Assembly (NCBI GenBank): GCA_003818675.1
Contig: RPPD01000151.1
Coordinates: 1 to 6,037, forward strand
From: Spirochaetaceae bacterium
GTDB taxonomy: Bacteria > Spirochaetota > Spirochaetia > SZUA-6 > RPPD01
Direction of reading: 5' to 3'
DNA length: 6,037 nt
The translations under genes and the position numbers were made by a program. Shown here one piece after another: positions 1-5,107 of this stretch. Each line of letters begins with the position of its first letter. Within the stretch, counting starts at the first letter, position 1. The notes under the pieces are model-generated. The model searched no databases. It was not told the DNA's origin and saw only the letters and a program-made list of their open reading frames with translations.

Positions 1-2
1 AT

Positions 3-932
3 CGTGAAACAACAGGGACATGGGATTCCACCCTCGTCATAAACGCGGGTATTGGCCGGTGGATTGGTTTCTTCCCGCCGTTCGTTGGCCTGTCATTTTT
101 CAATGGCGGAGCGCTGGTAAGTGAAATACTTCCGCCTGATGACGAGGAGCTTTTACTTCTGGTGACAGGAGGTCCGGAGGCCAACCAGGTCATGGCGCGG
201 TATGTTCAGGAACTCATGGTCAGGTCGAAAAAGCTCGATTACAGCCTTGCCTTTCTCTACCTCAATACGAAAATGTTTGATTTCATGAGCACTTTTATCA
301 TTCGGGACGAGAAGGAACTTGCACCGCCGAAGTTGTATGATATGGAATACTATGTATATCAGATCAACCGGAACTATGGATTTACCGATCCGGTGACATA
401 TCCCATGAAGACTGACTCAATAAAGAATGCCAACTGGTGGAATCTTGCCGATCCTTTTTTAATCTACTGCCTTGCCGCAGATTTCCGGTATTACTGGTCC
501 GGTGAGCAGCAGACTGATCTCAAGCTTCCGGAAATATACGGTATAAGTTTTCTCCCGTCGTTTTTCATCAATCCCGCATACTACGGACTTGAAAGCTGTT
601 TTTACATTACGGGATTGATCCGGAATGATTTTTTCTACAGGTTTTATGTGCGTTGGGGCGACGGGATTTTTCAGCCATGGCAGGAGGTCTTTGGATTCGG
701 ATTGAAGCTTGGCGTCCTGGACAGTGGTTCTATTTTCCAGGGCTTTTCCATTGATGCCTGGATACAACCGCTGGATGGCAAAATAATGCCGGGCTTTTCC
801 ATTTCTGTGGATATAAATCCAAAACTCATGTACGATCATCTGATTTTCAATGCCGGCTTCAAGACACGGGGATATGTCGCGGGCAGCAATTTTGACATGT
901 GCGGATTTGGGAACCTCAGGCTGACATTTTAA
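3..932 (+). CDS. Outer-membrane beta-barrel-like protein, 3' part (5' end outside window)
   Basis: The reading frame is open from base 3 to the TAA at 930-932, giving 309 residues with no start in view. The GTG at 162 is an internal Val codon rather than the start, because the frame runs cleanly upstream of it and encodes similar sequence (GIGRWIGFFPP, then an acidic DDEELLLL stretch). The second half is rich in Tyr, Phe, Trp and Gly with alternating hydrophobic strands, and the protein ends in GFGNLRLTF. A terminal Phe closing an amphipathic strand is the known recognition signal for the BAM outer-membrane assembly machinery, so I infer a barrel protein of the outer membrane. I cannot name the family, and the missing N-terminus should carry a signal peptide. 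No terminator with a T-tract follows. The alternative is a periplasmic beta-rich protein. Confidence 0.75.
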   Translation, partial: RETTGTWDSTLVINAGIGRWIGFFPPFVGLSFFNGGALVSEILPPDDEELLLLVTGGPEANQVMARYVQELMVRSKKLDYSLAFLYLNTKMFDFMSTFIIRDEKELAPPKLYDMEYYVYQINRNYGFTDPVTYPMKTDSIKNANWWNLADPFLIYCLAADFRYYWSGEQQTDLKLPEIYGISFLPSFFINPAYYGLESCFYITGLIRNDFFYRFYVRWGDGIFQPWQEVFGFGLKLGVLDSGSIFQGFSIDAWIQPLDGKIMPGFSISVDINPKLMYDHLIFNAGFKTRGYVAGSNFDMCGFGNLRLTF

Positions 933-937
933 AAACC

Positions 938-973
938 ACTTGAAGAATTATCTGTACTGCCTGCAATTCAAGT
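938..973 (+). repeat. Inverted repeat ACTTGAA / TTCAAGT
   Basis: A perfect 7-bp inverted repeat (938-944 and 967-973) with a 22-nt loop begins six bases after the stop codon of the outer-membrane-like gene. It is AT-rich and no T-run follows it, so it is not a convincing intrinsic terminator. It shares its hexamer with the hairpin at 986-1007. Confidence 0.45.
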
Positions 974-985
974 AGATGCCTGGCC

Positions 986-1007
986 TTTCAAGGGGTATTT
1001 CTTGAAA
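986..1007 (+). repeat. Inverted repeat TTTCAAG / CTTGAAA over a putative ribosome site
   Basis: A perfect 7-bp inverted repeat (986-992 and 1001-1007) has an 8-nt loop, GGGTATTT. The hairpin would sequester the AAGGGG purine tract and the TTG codon at 1002 that opens the signal-peptide-like reading frame. It could therefore lower translation of that frame, if the frame was ever expressed. This is inference from base pairing only. Confidence 0.4.
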
Positions 1008-1292
1008 ATATGCACTATCATCATCACAACCACGATATTGCTTTTGACAGCCTTCGCGTGAATGACCTGCTGGCTATGGGACCCTAAAAATCGAACCAGC
1101 ATCAGGGGAAAAGAAGCTGTATGATCTGCTTATGGCTTGCAGGAAGCAGACGGTATTGGCACCGATTCCATATTCAAAAAGCCTGTCCTTTGTCGCCAGG
1201 GTGCATGTGCGGGATTTGTATGCGCATACGGTGAAGGAACCGTGGAATTGACACAGTCGGAAATTCTGGACGCTCTGCCGGAATATGTGTAA
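1002..1292 (+). pseudogene. Frameshifted remnant of a small secreted protein (tentative)
   Basis: No intact frame spans this stretch, but protein-like pieces follow one another across all three frames. From the TTG at 1002, preceded by AAGGGG, frame A reads a signal-peptide-like KICTIIITTTILLLTAFA and stops at TGA 1059-1061. A second frame then reads VNDLLAMGP up to the TAA at 1085-1087. A third frame is open from 1084 to the TGA at 1249-1251 and encodes LKIEPASGEKKLYDLL followed by beta-like sequence ending VRDLYAHTVKEPW. The first frame resumes with VELTQSEILDALPEYV and a TAA at 1290-1292. The shifts all go the same way, as if one base were lost at each of three places, giving a product of about 95 residues. 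This may be real decay or assembly indels. The family is not recognised. In the 933-1309 gap I see nothing else beyond the two hairpins. Confidence 0.35.
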
Positions 1293-1309
1293 TATACTTA
1301 CGGTAAAAC

Positions 1310-2554
1310 ATGACAAGCAAATGGCAGCGCAATCTCCGCATTATAAGGCTGATACGGATTTGTTTCTCGCTTATATTTTCCATCCCTGTGATCTCTCTAT
1401 ACTGGCAGGATAATGGGCTTTCGGTATTCGACATTTTTGTGCTGCAGGCCATCTTTTCTGTTGCCGTACTTCTTTTTGAGATTCCCACCGGATATCTGGG
1501 CGACTTGCTCGGGAGAAAAAGAACCGTAATCATCGCATCCGGCATTTTTGCTGCTGGTTGGGCCTTTTATTCGGTTGCTCACGGCTTCTGGGGTTTTGTA
1601 TGTGCCGAGATTGTCCTGGGGCTGGCGTTGGCGTTTCTCTCCGGAACTGACTCGTCGCTGGTATATGAAAGCCTGACAGAATCAAATCGGGAAAAAGAGT
1701 ACAGCAGGATAGAGGGGAAAATGTTTTCCCTTTCCAATATATCGGCCGCCCTGGCGAGCATTGCGGGAGGAATAGCCGCTGCGTTCTTCCCGGTATGGAC
1801 CCTGATGGCCGTGACCTCGGCCGTTGCTTTGGTGAGCTTTTTATCCGCGATGTTTATCACTGATCCGCCACGCAGGGTCTATTCACATCCGCGTGGAACA
1901 GTCTACGGCTTTTACAAAATACTGAGATATGTGTTCCTGAAGAGCAAAATCGTGAGAGCTGCCGTACCGCTTCTTGCCGCGTCCTCCCTCGCCACAATGC
2001 TCGGTGTCTGGCTCTACCAGCCGCTCTGGCAGGAAAGATCAATACCGCTCTGGCTTTTCGGGATTCTATGGGCACTTCTTTTTGTGCCGACCAGCCTTGG
2101 CAGCCATTTTGCCTACAAGCTTGAATCCCTACTCGGGAAAAAGGGTATCATTCTCATCATGCCGATACCGACTGTCGCAGGATACATTCTCGCGGGATTT
2201 CTTCCGGGATTCTGGGCGATCCTGCCGATTTATCTCGTAAACTTCCTTCGTGGAGTGGCGAATCCGATATTGACCAGATATATCCATGAAGAAACCTTTT
2301 CCGACAAGCGGGCAACCGTGATCTCAATACAGAGTTTTATGTTCAGAATTGCGTACAGTGCCACAGGGCCCATTGTAGGTGCGGTGGCGCTGTACGCAGG
2401 CCTTAACATGGCCTTTTATATCTCGGCCGGGATCGTTGTCGCAGGTATGACGATATGCATACCATTTTTTCTGAAAAAGCTTGGAGATTGGAATACTCAC
2501 GAACAAAAAAAACCGGAAAACCCCATAAAGGATATTCCGGTTGATAATACCTGA
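1310..2554 (+). CDS. Major facilitator superfamily (MFS) transporter
   Basis: This 414-residue protein is of normal length for a 12-helix MFS permease of the inner membrane. The diagnostic loop 2-3 motif A is clear at residues 61-71 (GYLGDLLGRKR), preceded by FEIPT, a pairing common in drug-exporter-like and uncharacterised MFS subfamilies. Hydrophobic segments fill residues 15-390, with a polar central loop around 183-215 separating the two six-helix halves. The C-terminal tail (about 391-414) is hydrophilic. Transport is expected to be proton- or ion-driven, and the substrate cannot be read from sequence. ATG 1310 is chosen because an in-frame TAA lies at 1304-1306. The site upstream lacks a good Shine-Dalgarno sequence, so translation may be weak. 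The gene ends 9 bp from the stop of the convergent DUF4332 gene, and its last codons contain that gene's terminator. Confidence 0.9.
   Translation: MTSKWQRNLRIIRLIRICFSLIFSIPVISLYWQDNGLSVFDIFVLQAIFSVAVLLFEIPTGYLGDLLGRKRTVIIASGIFAAGWAFYSVAHGFWGFVCAEIVLGLALAFLSGTDSSLVYESLTESNREKEYSRIEGKMFSLSNISAALASIAGGIAAAFFPVWTLMAVTSAVALVSFLSAMFITDPPRRVYSHPRGTVYGFYKILRYVFLKSKIVRAAVPLLAASSLATMLGVWLYQPLWQERSIPLWLFGILWALLFVPTSLGSHFAYKLESLLGKKGIILIMPIPTVAGYILAGFLPGFWAILPIYLVNFLRGVANPILTRYIHEETFSDKRATVISIQSFMFRIAYSATGPIVGAVALYAGLNMAFYISAGIVVAGMTICIPFFLKKLGDWNTHEQKKPENPIKDIPVDNT
2505..2542 (-). terminator. Rho-independent terminator for the DUF4332 operon, inside the MFS gene
   Basis: Read on the minus strand, AACCGGAA (2542-2535) and TTCCGGTT (2518-2511) form a perfect 8-bp stem with a 16-nt loop, and the transcript continues into six further T residues (plus-strand A-run 2505-2510; the A-run as a whole is 2505-2512). 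This is the classic stem plus U-tract layout. The stem starts 21 bases past the stop codon at 2564. On the plus strand the hairpin lacks a T-tract, so it should work only for the leftward operon. The same bases encode the hydrophilic tail of the MFS protein. Confidence 0.75.
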
Positions 2555-2563
2555 AAACAAGGT

Positions 2564-2968
2564 TCAATAAGTTATTGCGCTAGGGAGTTTTTTCGCCTGG
2601 CTTATCCAGCCCGCGATTTGTTTCTCTGTCGGCAATTTTCTTACCAGCTTTTTGGAAGTGTTGACAGAAACCATTTTCTGAAAAAGGTTGTCAGACTTGC
2701 GCTGGCAGAGTTCAGGGATTGTGTCCACACCAGCTTCCTCGAGCAGGTCGGAATATTCTGAACCTATGCCCTTGACCCTGAACAGGTCCACATGGTTGAC
2801 CCATTCAAGGATCATTTTGGTTGTAATCCCGGATTTGTCGCTGATTGACTTGCGGCCTTCGGGTTTGCCGCCTTTTTTCAAAAGATCACCGGTCCCGCGG
2901 ACCCCCGCTTTTTTAAGCATTGCCGCGTATTTTGGGCCGATTCCCTCTACTTCTTCGAGTTTGGCCAT
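2564..2968 (-). CDS. DUF4332 family helix-hairpin-helix protein
   Basis: This small basic, soluble protein of 134 residues consists of two related halves. Each opens with a helix-hairpin-helix signature: VEGIGPKYAAMLKKAGV at about 7-23 and VKGIGSEYSDLLEEAGVD at about 65-82. The second half ends in a Lys/Arg-rich helical region. This two-lobed arrangement matches the DUF4332 family. HhH motifs of the GIG type usually contact the DNA backbone, but for DUF4332 proteins the role is not established, so DNA binding is inference. ATG 2968 has GGAGAG seven bases upstream. The gene follows the glycine-zipper gene by 15 bp, so the two are almost certainly co-transcribed, and transcription ends at the terminator within 2505-2542. 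No membrane segment or signal peptide is seen. Confidence 0.85.
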   Translation of the reverse strand: MAKLEEVEGIGPKYAAMLKKAGVRGTGDLLKKGGKPEGRKSISDKSGITTKMILEWVNHVDLFRVKGIGSEYSDLLEEAGVDTIPELCQRKSDNLFQKMVSVNTSKKLVRKLPTEKQIAGWISQAKKLPSAITY

Positions 2969-2983
2969 TGTGTTTCTCTCCGG

Positions 2984-3268
2984 TTATTTCTTGAAAAGCT
3001 TAATGATGAAGCCGACGATTGCCATGAGTATACCGCCGCCAACTGCGCCGGAAGCGATGTTGCCAAGGATGCTCACGATGTCAAAGGAACCAGACGGCAT
3101 GGCCGCGATTCCAAGCATGTTGAGAAGTTGTCCACCAAGTCCGCCGCCGACAATACCCGCGATGGAGTTGATAACTACGCCCTGGTCGATTCTGGGGATG
3201 ATTTTGCCGGTTACATTACCGCCGATTGCACCGCCGACTGCCTGAATGATCAAATTCACGATGTTCAT
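2984..3268 (-). CDS. Small glycine-zipper membrane protein
   Basis: This 94-residue hydrophobic protein is built of glycine-zipper blocks: GGAIGGNVTG at 12-21, GIVGGGLGG at 38-46, and a third, ASGAVGGG, at 72-79. The C-terminus is FIIKLFKK, a positively charged end expected on the cytoplasmic side. Two or three membrane-embedded helices are likely (about 33-55 and 64-88, with a weaker one at the N-terminus). Glycine zippers pack helices tightly and can form oligomers. Small proteins of this kind are widespread and mostly hypothetical, and some are wrongly labelled as enzymes in databases. ATG 3268 has an AAGGAG ribosome site seven bases upstream, which makes the start secure. It is the first gene of the operon driven from 3333-3361 and is followed 15 bp later by the DUF4332 gene. 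Its function is unknown, and an envelope or stress role is only a guess. Confidence 0.8.
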   Translation of the reverse strand: MNIVNLIIQAVGGAIGGNVTGKIIPRIDQGVVINSIAGIVGGGLGGQLLNMLGIAAMPSGSFDIVSILGNIASGAVGGGILMAIVGFIIKLFKK

Positions 3269-3332
3269 GTTTCTTCTCCTTTTGAAAAATATTTAGTAAA
3301 TCAGATTATTGAATATTTCTCCTAGCAATTTT

Positions 3333-3361
3333 ATCATAAAATCATCATTTGCATGTGTCAA
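3333..3361 (-). promoter_or_regulatory. Near-consensus sigma70-type promoter for the glycine-zipper/DUF4332 operon
   Basis: On the minus strand a perfect -35 box TTGACA (3361-3356) is separated by exactly 17 bases from TATGAT (3338-3333), which matches the -10 consensus at five of six positions. Transcription should start near 3326, leaving a leader of about 55-60 nt before ATG 3268. The short operon is probably well expressed. Confidence 0.8.
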
Positions 3362-3367
3362 GACATT

Positions 3368-3389
3368 TTATCTGCCATGCCATAGATAA
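3368..3389. repeat. Short inverted repeat TTATCT-N10-AGATAA upstream of promoter
   Basis: A 6-bp perfect inverted repeat (3368-3373 and 3384-3389) lies between the stop of the IKGS gene and the -35 box at 3361. The loop holds a tandem TGGCA TGGCA on the minus strand. It may be a weak transcript end for the IKGS gene or a regulator site for the next promoter. It has no T-tract, so neither role is established. Confidence 0.3.
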
Positions 3390-3390
3390 T

Positions 3391-4125
3391 CTACTTCTTT
3401 CCATCCACTATTGCCTGAAGAGTTGTCTTCCAGCTCGAGAATTCCACTCCTGAGCTATCCGCAAGACTTTTTACAGAGGCTGCAGTAACAAGGACAGGTT
3501 TGCCTGTGACTGATGTAATTTCATCCTTTGTCACACCCCAGGAAAGAAGATCATCGAATGTTGTGCTCCCCTTTATGACGCGGTCCGTTGCGGCAGACGT
3601 GGGTTGGGTTGTGGGGTGCTGCAAAGCCGATGGGGAAGGCGTTGACGCAGCCTGTGGCTGTGATGGTGTCTGAACGCTTCCCGAGACTGATATGAAACGG
3701 TCTTTTATTGCCTCAAGACTTTCAGCAGAAAGTTTTTTTGCGAGAACTTCATATGCTTCAATGGGAAGTTTTGTTGAATCCTCGGGAGTGAAAGGAAGTC
3801 CGGTGTAGAGTGCGGCAAAATAACGGACCGAGTCTGTTCCTATCTCGCCTCCCGCTACATCTGCATAAAGGCTCTCGAGTTCTTTGCAGAGTATGTCCTG
3901 TTTGTCTTTGACAGCAAACGCAGTTATCAGGTCTTGGAGAGGAATCCCCAAACCCTGGCCTATCAGGGAGAAGGCCAGGGAGCCCTTGATGTCGGCAGGT
4001 TTCGTTATATCAGCCGCATCCTTTGTGCTTGTGGTCTTCCAGAGATTGAAAATGATGCTCCCGGTAATACCTCCGATAAATGCGATAAGTACAATAGCGG
4101 CGGTGGCAGGTGTTCGGAGTTTCAT
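3391..4125 (-). CDS. Membrane-anchored protein with two IKGS modules, partner of the polyferredoxin
   Basis: This is a 244-residue protein. An N-terminal helix at about 8-28 (hydrophobic, after MKLR) is an uncleaved anchor or signal, so the rest should lie outside the cytoplasm. A first module at 46-70 reads IKGSLAFSLIGQGLGIPLQD. It is followed by a helical segment to about 148 with GTDSVRYFAALYTGLPF at 96-112. A Pro/Ser/Thr/Gln-rich linker covers about 151-179, then a second module at 184-203 opens IKGSTTFDDLLSWGVTKDEI and the domain runs to the end. I recall similar '(I/V)KGxxTxxxI...GI' modules beside or fused to NapH-like ferredoxin proteins in anaerobes, but no activity is known to me. 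There are no metal-binding cysteine clusters (a single Cys, residue 80). Its ATG overlaps the polyferredoxin stop in ATGA (4122-4125), and a strong GGAGGTGA site lies inside that gene's end, so translation is coupled. An accessory or electron-transfer partner role is inferred. Confidence 0.8.
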   Translation of the reverse strand: MKLRTPATAAIVLIAFIGGITGSIIFNLWKTTSTKDAADITKPADIKGSLAFSLIGQGLGIPLQDLITAFAVKDKQDILCKELESLYADVAGGEIGTDSVRYFAALYTGLPFTPEDSTKLPIEAYEVLAKKLSAESLEAIKDRFISVSGSVQTPSQPQAASTPSPSALQHPTTQPTSAATDRVIKGSTTFDDLLSWGVTKDEITSVTGKPVLVTAASVKSLADSSGVEFSSWKTTLQAIVDGKK

Positions 4126-4958
4126 GATTTCACCTCCATCTTGCCTACTGCAAGTTCAACGGTGTTTTTTACAGGACAGGCTTGTTCCGACGTGCAGGCC
4201 AGGCAGCTTATGCACTGGTGATTTCGCACAACCGCCTTATCTGAAATCGTGATGTTCATCGGACAGGCCTTGTCGCATTTTTTGCAGTCAATACAGGTGG
4301 CTGCATTCCGTTTGATCTTAAAAATCCTGAAAAGGTTGAAAATGCCCAGCAAAGCACCGTAAGGGCAGGCATATTTGCAGAAAGGTCGTTCCACAATAAA
4401 GGAGAGTTGAAAAACGATTATAAGGACTATGAGTCCGCCAATTGCCAGCTCGCTTGAGTACAGGCCGAAGAGTGCGGCAAAGGGGTCAATATTGCTAAAG
4501 ACCAGTATTCCAGTAATAGCTGTCATGAGTATGATCCATACAAGCACTACGTAGCGAAGAAATCTCAAGACAGAATCAAGCTTTTTCGGGATAAGGTTGT
4601 TGTACCACTTGCGAAAGATTTTTTTACCGATTTTCCCGATCCATTCCTGAAAACTTCCCAGTGGGCAGACCCATCCGCAAAAAAGAGGTCCGGCTATTAA
4701 TGTCAATGCGAGGGCGATATACATAAGGATGAAACTGCTCTGGTGAATCTTCTGGGTATAAGTTCCTGAAGTGATGTATTGATAAATTGATACTACGCCG
4801 CCAAAGGGGCAGATTGCATGTACGGATGCCGCTTCAATAAACGGTATGGCATTTCCTGTTTCTGATAGCGTGTGGTTGAAGGTGATGAGTGCAACCAGGA
4901 CAAAGAAAAGAATCTGCACAATATGCCTGACCCAGGTAATTCTGGATTTCTTGGCCAT
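4122..4958 (-). CDS. NapH/MauN-like membrane polyferredoxin (4Fe-4S binding protein)
   Basis: This 278-residue inner-membrane iron-sulfur protein is of typical NapH-family length. It has transmembrane segments at about 10-28, 75-93, 133-154 and 171-189. Family CxxxCP motifs are visible: CGWVCPLGSFQEW at 94-106 and RPFCKYACPYG at 191-201. A related HAICPFGG is at 47-54. The C-terminal cytoplasmic domain carries two cluster motifs. The first, at 222-233 (CIDCKKCDKACP), is a canonical CxxCxxCxxxCP. The second, at 249-262 (CISCLACTSEQACP), has five residues before the last Cys instead of three. Relatives pass electrons between quinols or ferredoxins and periplasmic or membrane partners. No NapG, NapA, NosZ or methylamine-dehydrogenase gene is in the window, so the partner and the exact pathway are unknown. 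ATG 4958 has a full-length AAAGGAGGT ribosome site seven bases upstream. The stop overlaps the start of the IKGS gene. Confidence 0.92.
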   Translation of the reverse strand: MAKKSRITWVRHIVQILFFVLVALITFNHTLSETGNAIPFIEAASVHAICPFGGVVSIYQYITSGTYTQKIHQSSFILMYIALALTLIAGPLFCGWVCPLGSFQEWIGKIGKKIFRKWYNNLIPKKLDSVLRFLRYVVLVWIILMTAITGILVFSNIDPFAALFGLYSSELAIGGLIVLIIVFQLSFIVERPFCKYACPYGALLGIFNLFRIFKIKRNAATCIDCKKCDKACPMNITISDKAVVRNHQCISCLACTSEQACPVKNTVELAVGKMEVKS

Positions 4959-5001
4959 GAGAAAACCTCCTTTATATTTCTGATATCGCTGCCTGATAAA
5001 A

Positions 5002-5022
5002 TATACTTATTATTAAAGTATA
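5002..5022. promoter_or_regulatory. Operator-like palindrome TATACTT-N7-AAGTATA over the -10 box
   Basis: A perfect 7-bp inverted repeat (5002-5008 and 5016-5022) with a 7-bp AT-only centre covers the -10 box and the likely start point of the polyferredoxin promoter. A further direct AAAGTAT copy at 5030-5036 lies one and a half helical turns away, inside the -35/-10 spacer. This placement suits a dimeric repressor. It does not match the FNR (TTGAT-N4-ATCAA) pattern, and the regulator is unknown. Confidence 0.45.
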
Positions 5023-5045
5023 GAGGGATAAAGTATTAAATTCAA
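5017..5045 (-). promoter_or_regulatory. Sigma70-type promoter for the polyferredoxin/IKGS operon
   Basis: On the minus strand TTGAAT (5045-5040, four of six matches to the -35 consensus) is followed after exactly 17 bases by TATACT (5022-5017, five of six matches to the -10 consensus). Transcription should start near 5010, giving a leader of about 50 nt before ATG 4958. The promoter lies in the 149-bp gap after the peptidase gene, which shows no clear terminator. Confidence 0.65.
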
Positions 5046-5107
5046 ACAGAGAGAAGCAATATTTTAATGGAAGAATGATGATAAATGCGGGAGTGTGTTG
5101 ATGCGGT

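Noticed and set aside
459..839. Minus-strand open frame of about 126 codons inside the outer-membrane-like gene
   Set aside because: It is antisense to a clearly protein-like frame and shows no ribosome site or domain signal.
1059..1124. In-frame TGA codons at 1059 and 1122 as possible selenocysteine or recoded stops
   Set aside because: No SECIS-like hairpin is evident just after either TGA, the residues between them are not protein-like, and frameshift decay explains the pattern better.
1248..1299. TTGACA at 1248-1253 and TATACT at 1294-1299 as a promoter for the MFS gene
   Set aside because: The boxes are about 40 bases apart, and no -10-like hexamer occurs at 16-18 bases from the TTGACA.
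1974..2240. Plus-strand frame of 88 codons overlapping the MFS gene
   Set aside because: It is a +1 frame shadow with no membrane pattern or recognisable domain, and the MFS frame is intact throughout.
2598..2614. CTGG-N5-CCAG hairpin as a plus-strand terminator for the MFS gene
   Set aside because: The stem is only four base pairs, no T-run follows, and it lies within the convergent coding region.
2688..3245. Long plus-strand open frame of about 185 codons
   Set aside because: It runs antisense across the DUF4332 and glycine-zipper genes, which both have strong ribosome sites, family signatures and a promoter. The product is a low-complexity Pro/Ser/Leu-rich shadow.
4974..5107. Search for a terminator after the peptidase gene
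   Set aside because: No stem followed by a T-tract is seen on the minus strand, so read-through into the polyferredoxin operon is possible but cannot be shown.
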